The notes under the pieces were generated by a model. That model saw only the letters and a program-made list of their open reading frames with translations. It had not been told where the DNA came from and searched no databases. From positions 62,001-126,000 of the forward strand of contig JBQLZO010000050.1 in the NCBI GenBank assembly GCA_052168315.1: a stretch of 64,000 nucleotides of DNA, given 5' to 3'. This document shows positions 35,465-46,512 of this stretch, in pieces. The translations under genes were made by a program, and so were the position numbers. The stretch comes from JBQLZO01 sp052168315. GTDB taxonomy: Bacteria > Planctomycetota > Phycisphaerae > Phycisphaerales > UBA1924. Within the stretch, counting starts at the first letter, position 1, and every line of letters begins with the position of its first letter.

Positions 35465-36607
35465 TCACGCCGCGTTGACGGTCTTCAGGTCCCGCACCAG
35501 CCGCCGGATCTCTCGCTTCATCCACTCCGAGTTCTTCGCCGACCCCATCGCCGACAGCGTCGACTTGGCCAGCTTCGCCACCCCGGGGAACCCGTACCCC
35601 TGCGCGCTCGATTTCATCACCTTCAGCTTCGACTCGATCGTGTCCAGATCCCCGGCGTCGTACGCCTTCTGGATCAGCTCCGCGATGTTCCGGAGCTCTG
35701 CCGCGTAATCCGTCCGCTCGGCCTTCCCGATCCCCGTCGCCCGCTCCACGCTCTCGACCGACGACAGCTCCGCGCGACGCTGCTCCGCCGCCGCCAGCAG
35801 GTACTCCGCCGTCGCGCGGTGCATCAGCTCCGGCGAAACCGGCTTGAACAGGATCTCGTTCGCGCCCTCGTCGAACGCGATCCCCCGCATCTTGTCCGAC
35901 TCCTCCGCCGAGAGCAGCAGCACCGGCGCTGTGAATCCACGCTCCCGCGCGCTGGCCACGAACTCGAACCCGCTCTGGTCGGGCAAGTCGATGTCCACGA
36001 ACGCCAGGTCCGGATTCAGATCCAGCATCTGCATCGCCTGCTCGCCGCTGGATGCGAACACCAGATCGATGTTCGAATCCGAGAAGTAGTGACCGATCAG
36101 CCGTTGCTCGAACGGCTCCGCGCTCACCACCAGCACCATCCCTTCCAGATCAGCAACTTCCACCTTCTCCGCGTTAAACATGTACTGCCCGTTGGTCTCG
36201 ATCAGAAAGTTCTGCGGATCGACCCGATCATCGAACTCCACGCCCACATCATGCAAGCGCCCCGCAAGATGCTGGCAGCGCCGGACCGTCGCCGGAACCA
36301 CCATGCCCTTGCCGCGGAACGAACGGAGCGTCACGAAGCACTTCGAGCCCACGTGAAGGTAGTTACCGCTCAAGAACGCCATCCCGCCCCGCGAGAGATT
36401 CCGCGGCGCCACAACGAAGTGCATCCGCTGGTTCATCTCCCGCACCACGGTCACGATCACGCGCTGCGTCCGCATGATCCACCTGCGGGACTCCCGATGG
36501 ATCCCGGCCTGATCGTTGAGGCTCCTGCGTTCCAGGTCCTCGAGAACCCGCTGAATGTCCCTGCTGCTCAGCCGGAGCGTGTTGAAGACCTGATCGCTGC
36601 GATCCAT
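35465..36607 (-). CDS. PilZ-REC regulator with degenerate Hpt-like tail
   Basis: 380 residues. Residues ~40-140 look like a PilZ domain (APRNLSRGGMAFLSG; VGVEFDD), which often binds cyclic di-GMP. Residues ~155-275 are a response-regulator receiver with phospho-acceptor Asp205 (FVDIDLPD), Ser/Thr-site LLLSAEES and Lys255 (LFKPVS); the usual acidic pair after the first strand is reduced. The C-terminus (~295-375) has the helical Hpt layout, but the HxLKG-type motif reads KLKVMKSSAQGYG with no His. It probably signals by protein contact in motility or surface behaviour. No kinase gene is adjacent. Confidence 0.8.
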   Translation of the reverse strand: MDRSDQVFNTLRLSSRDIQRVLEDLERRSLNDQAGIHRESRRWIMRTQRVIVTVVREMNQRMHFVVAPRNLSRGGMAFLSGNYLHVGSKCFVTLRSFRGKGMVVPATVRRCQHLAGRLHDVGVEFDDRVDPQNFLIETNGQYMFNAEKVEVADLEGMVLVVSAEPFEQRLIGHYFSDSNIDLVFASSGEQAMQMLDLNPDLAFVDIDLPDQSGFEFVASARERGFTAPVLLLSAEESDKMRGIAFDEGANEILFKPVSPELMHRATAEYLLAAAEQRRAELSSVESVERATGIGKAERTDYAAELRNIAELIQKAYDAGDLDTIESKLKVMKSSAQGYGFPGVAKLAKSTLSAMGSAKNSEWMKREIRRLVRDLKTVNAA

Positions 36608-36784
36608 GGGATTCCACTCCTGGCCGATGCGGTAGACGTGGAAGAGTCATCGGCTGGGCAGGTGTCCCACTTGCGGGGCACAACTCGCCACTCGGGATGC
36701 GAAATCCGATGTACAACGCACCGCGGAATCACGGATCAGCCGCCCGTGCAGCCGGCGCAATCGGCATACACCGAACAGCGCCCC

Positions 36785-37735
36785 TCACGCCAGGGCCATC
36801 GAGTGCGGCACGCCAAGCGTCGCGTAGATCTCACGGGTGGCAGTGGACTTGTTCAGGGTGTAGAAGTGCAGCCCCTTGACCTGGTGGTCCAGCAGGTCAC
36901 GGCACTGCTCGGTCGCCCAGTGAACCCCCACCCGCCGGATCGCCTGGCGAGCCTCCGGCGAGTCCGCATCCGGGTACCCGCTCGTCACCCGCTCGATCGA
37001 GCGCAGCAGCGAGGCCGGGTACCGCGCCCCCGCCGCGAGGTCGGCCATCCGCTCCATCCCGCCGGCCGAGGTGATCGGCATGATCCCCGCGATGATCGGC
37101 ACCTTGATCCCGGCCATCTCGCACCGATCACGGAAGTCATAAAAGTCACGGTTGTCAAAGAACAACTGCGTGATGATCGCGTGAGCGCCCGCATCGACCT
37201 TCCGCTTGAGGTACTCGATCTCCTTCAGCCGGTTCGGTGTCGCCGGATGCCCCTCCGGGAACCCGGCCACCGCGACCCCGAACCCGCGCGGATCGGCCAG
37301 CGGCTGCCCGCCCATCCGCTGCCTGAACGCGCTGATGAACTTCACCAGATCGCTGGCATAGCAGAACGCATCGCGCGAGCGGTCGTAGTCCGGATCCGAC
37401 TTGGGCGGATCGCCGCCGAGCGCGAGGATGTTCTCGATCCCCGCCTCGGCATACGCCTGCAGAATGTCGTAGATCTCCGCCTCGGTGTGCCCCACGCAGG
37501 TCAGGTGCGGCAACACGGTGAGCGGGGTTTCCTTCTTGAGCCTGATGACGAGGTCCTGGGTGATCTGTCGCGTGGAGCCGCCGGCGCCATAGGTGACAGA
37601 GACGAAGGATGGGCGGAGGGGCTGCAGCTCCTTGATCGAAACGAGCAGGTCCTCGGCCGCCTTCTCCGACTTCGGCGGGAAGAACTCGAACGAGAAGGTC
37701 GTCTGGCGTGATGCGAAGAGGTCGGCGAGATGCAT
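36785..37735 (-). CDS. metF: 5,10-methylenetetrahydrofolate reductase
   Basis: A 316-residue TIM-barrel flavoenzyme making 5-methyl-THF for methionine synthesis. FSFEFFPPKSE (catalytic Glu), VTYGAGGSTR, HLTCVGHT, ILALGGDPP, ITQLFFDN and PIIAGIMPI are all present. The ATG at 37735 starts the conserved sequence; the open frame to 37798 is not supported. It lies on the same strand as ahcY and its ArsR-type regulator, separated by two hypothetical genes, so several methyl-cycle genes cluster here. Confidence 0.96.
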   Translation of the reverse strand: MHLADLFASRQTTFSFEFFPPKSEKAAEDLLVSIKELQPLRPSFVSVTYGAGGSTRQITQDLVIRLKKETPLTVLPHLTCVGHTEAEIYDILQAYAEAGIENILALGGDPPKSDPDYDRSRDAFCYASDLVKFISAFRQRMGGQPLADPRGFGVAVAGFPEGHPATPNRLKEIEYLKRKVDAGAHAIITQLFFDNRDFYDFRDRCEMAGIKVPIIAGIMPITSAGGMERMADLAAGARYPASLLRSIERVTSGYPDADSPEARQAIRRVGVHWATEQCRDLLDHQVKGLHFYTLNKSTATREIYATLGVPHSMALA

Positions 37736-37822
37736 GGCAGGGGTTCCGAGGGGTTCTGGGAGTTCACACTTTTCAGCGCATGGGTGTTCCATTCGCACGC
37801 GATCCGGGGCGATGCGCCCCGG

Positions 37823-38584
37823 TCACGGATCGAGGGTCGTGATGGTCATTCTGATCTCACGGACCGTGCTGTCCATGGCGTCGATCACGCCGAACCGCTC
37901 AAGCGCTGCGCGGAGCGCTGGCTCGTCCGCGATCGGCCCGATCCGGAAGGTCGTCCGATCGCCGCGCTGCGAACGCTGGTACTGCGTTGAAGCGCCATCG
38001 CCCAGCGCGCGGAGCGCTTCTCTGATCGGTCCCTCCTCCTCGTGGGTGATGCGCTGCTCCACGAAGATCGACCACGATCCTTCGGGCATCGGCGGCGGCT
38101 CGGGAGGCTCACGCCCGGGCCCGATCCCCCGCGGGCCCCGTGGTCCACTCGGCGCGCCCGCCCCCCACCGCTTGCCCGCGGCGCCCGGCGTTGAGACCGG
38201 CTCCGCGAGTTCCACCCCGTGCCGGCGGGCCAGATCGTCCACGCTTCCATCTCGCCCACCTGACGCCCCTCCGGGCTTGGTCCCTGCCAGGATCGGCGCG
38301 AGCACCCCCAACGCGATCAACCCGACCAGCGCCACCCCGGCCCCGATAAACGCCCGCTTGACGAGCTTCGGATGGCGCTGCGCCACGAACGACAATCCGA
38401 TCATCGCCAGCCCGATCGCGATGAACGGCACCCCGGTCCATACGCCCAGCGGAATCCCTTGCAGCTTGCGGAGCTGCAGGCCGAACATCGGGAGCAGCGT
38501 CCCCGCCACGCCTACGACGATCAACAGCACGCCGGACCTGATCCAGAACTGGGCCTTACTGGATGTTCGATGCGATGCAGGCAT
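37823..38584 (-). CDS. Hypothetical membrane protein
   Basis: 253 residues with three N-terminal membrane helices (SGVLLIVVGVAGTLLPMF; VWTGVPFIAIGLAMIGLSFVA; FIGAGVALVGLIALGVLAPILA), a Gly/Pro/Arg-rich linker (~105-165) and a C-terminal ~85-residue domain (SWSIFVEQRITHEEEGPIREALRALG...IDAMDSTVREIRMTI). No family recognised. It starts 3 bp after the stop of the preceding hypothetical gene, so the two are likely co-transcribed, and lies 87 bp before metF. Confidence 0.7.
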   Translation of the reverse strand: MPASHRTSSKAQFWIRSGVLLIVVGVAGTLLPMFGLQLRKLQGIPLGVWTGVPFIAIGLAMIGLSFVAQRHPKLVKRAFIGAGVALVGLIALGVLAPILAGTKPGGASGGRDGSVDDLARRHGVELAEPVSTPGAAGKRWGAGAPSGPRGPRGIGPGREPPEPPPMPEGSWSIFVEQRITHEEEGPIREALRALGDGASTQYQRSQRGDRTTFRIGPIADEPALRAALERFGVIDAMDSTVREIRMTITTLDP

Positions 38585-38587
38585 GCT

Positions 38588-39145
38588 TTATGCTCCAGCG
38601 GGATCTTGATGCGCCCCGCGTTTCGGCCCGCGTTTCGCGATCCGCTCCATCCGAGCGCCTCGCTCCTCAGCCACTCGCTCCAATTTCGCCAGTCGCTCGC
38701 GAAAGTAGCGCAGCGAGAACGCTGGATACACGGCATCCACCGCCTGCATGTAGCGCGCGTATTCAGGTCGCTCGATCACGGCGTTACCTTGCTGATCTCG
38801 CACCCTGAGGCATTCCATGAATGCCAGTGCCGCGCTAGCGTGAGTGCGCATCTCACCATTCAGATAGGTCCCAATGAACATCTTCCATGCAGTGAGCCTC
38901 TCGGACGCCATCATGGGGCACGACTCCTGCCACACCTCTCCCGCGTGCAGCACGAGCCAGTATGAGGCTGTGTCCACGACCTCCTGAGCGTCGTCCGAAC
39001 TGATGTTCCATTCCTCTGGATCGATCTGGGGGGGACCATCGTCAAACGCCATGCGATCGAGCAGCACCGGCACGCCCTCCCGCACCACCTCGTCGTGCAG
39101 CACTGGTATCGCGGCGAGATATCTGGACAGGTCGCTTTGAGTCAT
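38588..39145 (-). CDS. Hypothetical soluble protein
   Basis: 185 residues, mostly helical and charged, with no signal peptide or membrane segment and a basic tail (ERGARMERIAKRGPKRG). No domain recognised. It is 119 bp after ahcY, beyond a hairpin terminator, and 3 bp before a membrane-protein gene. Codon use is less GC-extreme than in metF or ahcY. Confidence 0.6.
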   Translation of the reverse strand: MTQSDLSRYLAAIPVLHDEVVREGVPVLLDRMAFDDGPPQIDPEEWNISSDDAQEVVDTASYWLVLHAGEVWQESCPMMASERLTAWKMFIGTYLNGEMRTHASAALAFMECLRVRDQQGNAVIERPEYARYMQAVDAVYPAFSLRYFRERLAKLERVAEERGARMERIAKRGPKRGAHQDPAGA

Positions 39146-39196
39146 GGTGCCCCGTTCCGCGACCGAGTCCCCTCAGACGCGGGATCGCTCTGCAAA

Positions 39197-39226
39197 GCCC
39201 GCGCGACGCTGTCGCGCCGCGCGGGC
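39197..39226 (-). terminator. Hairpin terminator after ahcY
   Basis: On the minus strand the arms GCCCGCGCG and CGCGCGGGC form a 9-bp GC-only stem, with an alternative inner stem GCGCGAC/GTCGCGC, followed by TTTGC. It lies about 40 bp past the ahcY stop. Confidence 0.55.
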
Positions 39227-39264
39227 ATGATTCGTTCCGGGCCACCGCGGCGGCCGCGGCGGGC

Positions 39265-40800
<1,536 letters not shown>

Positions 40801-41038
40801 CGCATGCTCCTTCGCCGGCGTTGTCCCGGCTCTCTTCGCGTGTCGGAAGGCGACGCGACCGCACCGCCCTGATCAAGTGATTCACATCCGTGCGCGGCAA
40901 GCCGATGCCCCATGGGCTCGCGTCGCCGCACACTTCCAATCGCCCATCCGGAACGCTTCCGTCCCGCCGGCCATGCCCGCTCCCCCGTTCGTTGGGAGGG
41001 GCCTTGGGTGGGATGGGCTCGCGGCCCATCCCGGTCCA

Positions 41039-41989
41039 TCATTTCCGCACCCCCACCGCCGCGAACAGGCCCGGGCCGCGTGCCGAGGCGGTGGTCGGGA
41101 GCCCATCGACCCGGACCCCGGCGAATCCCGCTTCCTGCAGCAGCGCCGAGATCCGCTCACGCGAGAACCCGAGGTGCGCGTGCCCCATGGTGTTCCTGAA
41201 GTGCGTCAGCTCGTGCTCGAACATGTCCACGATCAGCACCTTCCCGCCGGGGCGCACCACCCGCCCCAGCTCGCTCATCGCGCGACCGAGTTCCGGCACA
41301 TGGTGCAGCACCAGCGCGAGCACGCCCGCATCGACCGATCCATCATCCAGCGGCAGATCAGTCACCACGCCTTCGACGAACCGCACCCGCCCGATGCCCG
41401 CGAGGCGCTTCTTCGCCGCATCCAGCATCGGCCCGGACTGATCCACCGCGATCACTTCGCGCACGACCGGCGCCAGCAGTTCGGCCGCGTTCCCGGTGCC
41501 GCACCCGATGTCGGCGACGACCCAGTCGCTCGGGAGGAGCGAGAGCAGGGCCGGCGCGGTGAACCCATCGCCGAACAGCTCCGATCGGACCTTGTCCCAC
41601 TCGCCGGCCACCTGTCCGAAGAACGACACGCTGTCCGTCCGGCGCTCGGCGAGCACGCCGCTCAATCGACGAAGGTCCTCGGCCAGGCGCGGATCGTCGC
41701 CCATCTGATCCCGCACGGTGGCCCAGAGCGAGCGCGCGGAGGGCGAGAGGTCATCGCGGATGAGTCGGTAGAGCGTGGCCGTGCCGACGGCCCGGCGCGT
41801 GACCAGGCCGGCCGAGGCGAGGATCTTCAGGTGCCGGCTGACGGTCGACTGTGGGAGTTGGACGACGCCCGCGATCTCGCCGACCGATAACTCTTCCCGC
41901 TCAAGCACGCGACAGATGCGGAGACGGATCTCCTCGCCCAGCGCATGGAGCAGTTCGGTGATCGGGATGGTGATCGCAGATGTCTTCAT
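41039..41989 (-). CDS. ArsR-family regulator fused to SAM-dependent methyltransferase domain
   Basis: 316 residues. Residues ~10-90 are a winged helix of the ArsR type (LGEEIRLRICRVLEREELSVGEIAGVVQLPQSTVSRHLKILASAGLV), lacking the ArsR metal Cys motif. Residues ~120-315 are a class I methyltransferase fold with VADIGCGTGNAAELL and IAVDQSGPMLDAAKKRL. Such fusions upstream of ahcY are thought to sense S-adenosylhomocysteine or SAM and control the methyl cycle. The perfect palindrome at 41993-42006 sits directly upstream of its start codon, pointing to self-repression. Confidence 0.88.
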   Translation of the reverse strand: MKTSAITIPITELLHALGEEIRLRICRVLEREELSVGEIAGVVQLPQSTVSRHLKILASAGLVTRRAVGTATLYRLIRDDLSPSARSLWATVRDQMGDDPRLAEDLRRLSGVLAERRTDSVSFFGQVAGEWDKVRSELFGDGFTAPALLSLLPSDWVVADIGCGTGNAAELLAPVVREVIAVDQSGPMLDAAKKRLAGIGRVRFVEGVVTDLPLDDGSVDAGVLALVLHHVPELGRAMSELGRVVRPGGKVLIVDMFEHELTHFRNTMGHAHLGFSRERISALLQEAGFAGVRVDGLPTTASARGPGLFAAVGVRK

Positions 41990-41992
41990 CCG

Positions 41993-42006
41993 TTCATCCG
42001 GATGAA
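41993..42006. promoter_or_regulatory. Palindromic operator at the ArsR-methyltransferase start
   Basis: TTCATCCGGATGAA is a perfect 14-bp palindrome 3 bp upstream of the start codon. A further half-site TTCATCCG (41985-41992) overlaps the start itself. Size and place fit an autoregulatory winged-helix site; a looser TTCACATCCG lies upstream of ahcY near 40882-40891. Confidence 0.6.
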
Positions 42007-42088
42007 GTGTAGAAGCCCCACGCCCGGGGTCAAATCGACGATCTCAGATCCAGCGGGTGTCGCAACTCCGCCGGGTGTTCACGAGGCG

Positions 42089-42784
42089 TCAGGGTGTGGG
42101 GGCCGCTCCCAGTTCCGCGGGGGGCAGGGCGAGGGTAGGTCCGGGAATCTCGCCCAAGGCCCTGATCGCCGCCCGGGTCTCCTCGTCGGCCGGGTCGAGG
42201 TACAGCGCCATGCGGTACCGGCGCAGGGCTGCGCTCTGATCTCCCAGCGACTGATGGAACTCGGCCAGACGCTTCTGGATGCTCGCGGACTGCCCGGCGT
42301 CCATGCGGGCGGCCGTGCGGTAGGCGATCAGCGCGGCATCGGCATCACCGGCCTGCGCGAGCCAGTCACCGGCACGCACCCACTCGGTGGGCGTGGCGCG
42401 GTCCTTGGCCCGCTCGGTCACGAGGACGGTGAGCGCACCGGTGTCGCCGGATTCGAGCATGGCCTGGGCGAGTTTGTCGATGATTTCATCGTCGGTCGGG
42501 CGGATGGTCCGGACCACCTCGTACTGTGCCACGGCGAGTTCCGGGCGATCGGTGGCGAGGTAGAGATCCCCGAGCGCCATGCGGGCGTTGACATTCCCCG
42601 GTCGCTTCTCGACGGCCGCGAGATACTCCTGCTCGGCCAGCGCGAGGTCGCCCTGGCGCTCGGCCCGGTCGCCGGCGTCCACGATCGCATCGACCGGACG
42701 CGGAATCGAGCACGCGGGAAGAACGATCACGGCGGCGCCGCCAAGGATCAGGCACCGAGCCACTGGCATGAGTGAGTTTCGCAT
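42089..42784 (-). CDS. TPR lipoprotein
   Basis: 231 residues with a signal sequence and lipobox VLPAC (Cys25), then tetratricopeptide-type repeats (GDLALAEQEYLAAVEKRPGNVNA; RPELAVAQYEVVRTIRPTD; GDADAALIAYRTAARMDAG; GDQSAALRRYRMALYLDPAD) and a Pro/Ala-rich tail. TPR arrays mediate protein contacts; the envelope role is unknown. It is divergent from the small gene at 42891. Confidence 0.8.
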   Translation of the reverse strand: MRNSLMPVARCLILGGAAVIVLPACSIPRPVDAIVDAGDRAERQGDLALAEQEYLAAVEKRPGNVNARMALGDLYLATDRPELAVAQYEVVRTIRPTDDEIIDKLAQAMLESGDTGALTVLVTERAKDRATPTEWVRAGDWLAQAGDADAALIAYRTAARMDAGQSASIQKRLAEFHQSLGDQSAALRRYRMALYLDPADEETRAAIRALGEIPGPTLALPPAELGAAPTP

Positions 42785-42890
42785 CGCCGGAGTTTATCGG
42801 CCGGGCGCGCCCCGTGCCCCGAATCGGCGTCTCCCCACCACCAGCGGCGACGGCGTGTCACCCCGCCCACGCCCCGCCCATCGGAGCACC

Positions 42891-43361
42891 ATGTCCATGC
42901 CTGATCCTCCGACCATGCGATGGGTGCTGCACCGGCACACGCCGCCCGATGGCCCATCGCACCTCGACTGGATGATCGGGGCGTGGCCGGGGCTGGCAGA
43001 CAACGGGTTGCCCGATGCGCGGATCCTCCGGTCGTGGCGGATCCAGGTCGATCCGACGATGGCGCTGCGGTTCGCGGGCGAGGCCGCGCCGGACCACCGG
43101 CGGGCTTATCTCGATTTCCGGGAGCGCGAACTGTCGGATGGCCGGGGTCGCATAACGCGTGAAGCGCACGGCACCGCCATCCTGGTCGCCGACGGGGGGG
43201 CGCGATTCACGCTCATGATCCAGCGCGATGACCCGCCGAGCCCAGCGCACGCCGCCCCGACCACGCTCATGGCCGCCCCCGACCCGCATCGCCCCGGCTG
43301 GTGGGTGTTCCAAAGGGCAGACCCCAGCAACCACCCGCCCGATCGAGATCCAGCGCACTGA
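42891..43361 (+). CDS. Conserved hypothetical protein
   Basis: 156 residues. The sequence WVLHRHTPPDGPSHLDWMIG...ARILRSWRI (residues 6 to ~55) and AHRRAYLDFRERELSDGRGRITREAHG-like region suggest a small beta-rich protein of a planctomycete-common type in which a wet-lab role is unknown. The ATG at 42891 follows CGGAG; the open frame to 42579 overlaps the TPR gene on the other strand. It precedes asnB by 125 bp. Confidence 0.65.
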   Translation: MSMPDPPTMRWVLHRHTPPDGPSHLDWMIGAWPGLADNGLPDARILRSWRIQVDPTMALRFAGEAAPDHRRAYLDFRERELSDGRGRITREAHGTAILVADGGARFTLMIQRDDPPSPAHAAPTTLMAAPDPHRPGWWVFQRADPSNHPPDRDPAH

Positions 43362-43486
43362 CCAACCGCTCCCCCTCCCCCCCCGCCCCTTCCCCGACTC
43401 CGCCTTGATCCCGAGAACGGGGAGCGCCACACCCCAACCGTCGCCCTGTTGCGGCGCCAGCCCCCATCGCCCGATCTCCACTCCGG

Positions 43487-45457
43487 ATGTGCGGAATCCT
43501 GGCCATCGCGACGACCTGCGGCACGCGGCTGCCGATCACCGACGGCGAGGGTGTGCGGATGCGCGACGCCATGGCCCACCGCGGGCCGGATGGCGCGGGG
43601 ATCTGGTGGGCCGGCGACCGCAGCGTGTGCCTCGCGCACCGCCGGCTGGCGGTGCTGGGGCTCGGGCACGCGGCGGACCAGCCGATGTCGCTGGCAAGAA
43701 GCGCTGACGGTTCGATCACGCTGGTCTACAACGGGGAGTGGTACGACGAGCCGCGCGCCCGGCGTGGGTTGGAACGGCGGGGCGTTTCGTTCGGGACCTC
43801 CTGCGATACCGAGACGCTGCTGCATGCGCTGTCAGAACGCGGCGATGCCGCGCTCGATTCCATCCGCGGCATGTACGCGCTGGCGTGGCATGATGCCACG
43901 GCGCGGACGCTGACCATCGCGCGCGATCCGATGGGGATCAAGCCCGTGTACTGGATGCGCCTGCACTGGCGCGGGGTCGAGCAGGTGGTGGTCGCCAGCG
44001 AGCCCACCGCGCTGCTCGCGCATCCGGGGGCCACGCCCGAGCCGGACTGGGCGATGGTCTCGGCGTATATCTCGCATTCCCGCGCGGTGCTGGGCGACCG
44101 GACCATGTTCCGCGGGATCCACGCGCTGCTCCCCGGACAGATCATCGAGTTCGATCTCGGCGCTGCGGGCATCGGCGAGCGCCGGCGCACCATTCCCCTG
44201 CTCGCGGAGTCCGAGAGCGCTGGACCCGGTTCGACCGTGAACGAGGCGGACGGCGTGGATGCGCTGCGCAGAGCCCTGCGGTCCTCGGTGTTCCGGCACC
44301 TCCGCGCTGATGTGCCGACCTGCGCGCTGCTGTCGGGCGGGCTTGACTCGACCGTCCTCGTCGACATCGCCCGCGAGCGGGCCTCCGCACTCCGCACCTT
44401 CGCCGCGGGACCAGCCCCGACCCATCCGAACCCCGCTGACCCCGACGCCACACGCCTCGTCGAGGCGGATGATGACCTGAGCGTCGCGGCCCGCGTGGCC
44501 GCGGAGTTCGATCTGCCGCACGAGCAGGCCAGGCTCGATGCGGGCGCTTGGTCGCACGGGTGGCGGGAGATGATCGACCGGCTCGGCGTGCCCATGTCGA
44601 CGCCGAACGAGGTGGCGATCCATGCGGTGGCGCAGCGGCTGCGGGGTGCGGGGTGCGTGGTGACGCTCTCCGGCGAGGGGGCCGATGAGCTGCTGCTCGG
44701 GTACGCGGGCCCGCTCCACGCGATCGCCGGGGGGATCGCATCGGGCGCAGCGCTGGACGACCCCGCTGGGTTCGCGATGGGCCTGAGCACCTGGATCAGC
44801 GATGAGCACAAGCCGATGCTCCTCCGCGAGCACTTCTGGCGCGCCGCCGATGGCGATGCGCCGCGCCGGGATGCGTTCGAGCGGGCGCTGGATTCCGCCG
44901 CCGGGTGGTTCGCCCCCGGCCCGGACGAGAGCGACGCCGCGTTCGCGCGGCAGGCCGGCGCGCTGGCCCGCACCAACCTCAGCGCGCTGCTCCGGCGGCT
45001 GGACACGGCGACGATGCTCGCCGGGGTCGAGGGGCGCACGCCGTTCGCCGATCGGTGCGTTGCGCGGGCCGCGCTGCGCATCGGCGCGGCGATGCACTTC
45101 GATCCCTCCGAGCCCGGGGCGATGCAGACCAAGCGCCTGCTGCGCCGGGCGTTCGCCGGGCGTGTGCCCGCTTTCGTGATGCGGCGTGCGAAGGCGAGCT
45201 TTCCGATCCCGTTCCAGCGGTGGCTGGCCCTGTCCGATGCGCCGTCGATGCTCCGCCGGTCGGGATTCCTGCGCGAGATCTACCACGACGAGACCATCGA
45301 ACTCGTCGCGGCCGATCCGCTGCGGAACTGGACGCTCGCTTGGCCGATGGCCAACCTGGCCGCCTGGGCGCACAGATGGGGATGGGATGCGCCGGCGTCC
45401 ACCCGCCCCATCGCCATCGCGGCGACCAGCGGCGAGCACCACGACCTCTTGGGGTAG
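43487..45457 (+). CDS. asnB: Asparagine synthetase (glutamine-hydrolysing)
   Basis: 656 residues. Cys2 right after the initiator Met is the glutaminase nucleophile (MCGILAIA), followed by AHRGPDGAG, LVYNGEWYD and CDTETLLHAL of the Ntn domain. The synthetase domain has the pyrophosphate loop LLSGGLDST (283-289) and LSGEGADELLLGY. It makes asparagine from aspartate with glutamine nitrogen and ATP. The position of Cys2 fixes the start. It works opposite to the asparaginase encoded 20 kb away. Confidence 0.94.
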   Translation: MCGILAIATTCGTRLPITDGEGVRMRDAMAHRGPDGAGIWWAGDRSVCLAHRRLAVLGLGHAADQPMSLARSADGSITLVYNGEWYDEPRARRGLERRGVSFGTSCDTETLLHALSERGDAALDSIRGMYALAWHDATARTLTIARDPMGIKPVYWMRLHWRGVEQVVVASEPTALLAHPGATPEPDWAMVSAYISHSRAVLGDRTMFRGIHALLPGQIIEFDLGAAGIGERRRTIPLLAESESAGPGSTVNEADGVDALRRALRSSVFRHLRADVPTCALLSGGLDSTVLVDIARERASALRTFAAGPAPTHPNPADPDATRLVEADDDLSVAARVAAEFDLPHEQARLDAGAWSHGWREMIDRLGVPMSTPNEVAIHAVAQRLRGAGCVVTLSGEGADELLLGYAGPLHAIAGGIASGAALDDPAGFAMGLSTWISDEHKPMLLREHFWRAADGDAPRRDAFERALDSAAGWFAPGPDESDAAFARQAGALARTNLSALLRRLDTATMLAGVEGRTPFADRCVARAALRIGAAMHFDPSEPGAMQTKRLLRRAFAGRVPAFVMRRAKASFPIPFQRWLALSDAPSMLRRSGFLREIYHDETIELVAADPLRNWTLAWPMANLAAWAHRWGWDAPASTRPIAIAATSGEHHDLLG

Positions 45458-45486
45458 CCCGGGCCGCGGCTCGGCCCCGACCCCGC

Positions 45487-46380
45487 TCACATCGCCATGC
45501 CCTCGAAGACGATCCGCTGCTTCTGCTGCGTCGGGTCGGCCTCGGGCACGGCCGAGAGCAGCGCCTGTGTGTACTTGTGCTTCGGGCTCCCGATCACCTC
45601 ATCGCGCGTCCCGCTCTCGACGATCCGGCCCTTGTACATCACCGCCACGCGGTCGCAGATGTGGTTGATCACGGCCATGTCGTGCGAGATGAACAGGTAC
45701 GAGAGCCCCAGTTCATCGCGGAGATCCGCCAGCAGGTTCAGGATCTGTGATTGGATCGAGACATCGAGCGCTGAGGTCGGCTCATCGCACACGATGAACT
45801 TCGGGTTCAGCGCCAATGCCCGCGCGATCCCGATCCGCTGGCGCTGGCCGCCGGAGAACTCGTGCGGGTAGCGGTCGGCGGCGATCTTCGGCATCCCGCA
45901 GGTTTCGAGGAGTTGCTCTACGCGGGAGCGGAGGTGGGACTTGTCCTTGACGAGGCCGTGGACCTCCATCGGCTCGCCGATGATGTCGCGGATCCGCATC
46001 CGGGGGTTCAATGATCCGGCCGGATCCTGGAAGATGATCTGCATCGACCGGCGCAGCCTGCGGAGCGTGCCACCCGAGGCGGAGAACACATCCGTGCCGT
46101 CGAAGGTGACCGACCCCGATGTCGCCGGGATCAAACGGAGCAGCGTCCGCCCCACCGTCGTCTTGCCGCACCCCGACTCGCCGACCAGCCCCAGCGTCTC
46201 GCCCTTGTTGAGGTGGAACGACACGCCATCCACGGCCTTGACATGCCCGGTCGTCATCTGCAGCAGGCCGGAGCGGATCGGGAAATAGGTCTTCAGATCG
46301 CGCACATCGAGCAGCGGCGCGCCGGGCGCCTTGGAGTGCGAACCGGGTGCGGGGGCAGGCTTTGCGGGAGCGTCTGGCAT
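45487..46380 (-). CDS. Oligopeptide ABC transporter ATP-binding protein (OppF/DppF-like)
   Basis: 297 residues. Walker A GESGCGKTT (67-75), Q-loop IIFQDPAGSLNPRM, signature FSGGQRQRIGIARAL, Walker B FIVCDEPTSALD and the switch His in FISHDMAV. The C-terminal oligopeptide-transporter extension ends KYTQALLSAVPEADP. No permease, binding protein or second ATPase lies next to it, so partners are elsewhere. The ATG at 46380 is preferred over 46461, which lies in a C-rich tract. Confidence 0.9.
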   Translation of the reverse strand: MPDAPAKPAPAPGSHSKAPGAPLLDVRDLKTYFPIRSGLLQMTTGHVKAVDGVSFHLNKGETLGLVGESGCGKTTVGRTLLRLIPATSGSVTFDGTDVFSASGGTLRRLRRSMQIIFQDPAGSLNPRMRIRDIIGEPMEVHGLVKDKSHLRSRVEQLLETCGMPKIAADRYPHEFSGGQRQRIGIARALALNPKFIVCDEPTSALDVSIQSQILNLLADLRDELGLSYLFISHDMAVINHICDRVAVMYKGRIVESGTRDEVIGSPKHKYTQALLSAVPEADPTQQKQRIVFEGMAM

Positions 46381-46512
46381 GGCGATGAGTGTAATGCCTG
46401 TCGGAGCGGATCGCCCCCCCAACCCCCCCAACCTCCCAATCTCCCAACGCTCAGATCCCACAACGCGACCGAGGCGGCACTTCTCCTTGCGACTCCTCGG
46501 CGATGTCCTCGC

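Noticed and set aside
40801..41038. SAH or SAM riboswitch upstream of ahcY
   Set aside because: I could not fold the 238-bp leader into a known SAH/SAM consensus; regulation by the adjacent ArsR-type protein explains the context better.
43832..45490. 552-codon minus frame over asnB
   Set aside because: Shadow frame; the plus strand has Cys2 and the SGGLDST loop of asparagine synthetase.
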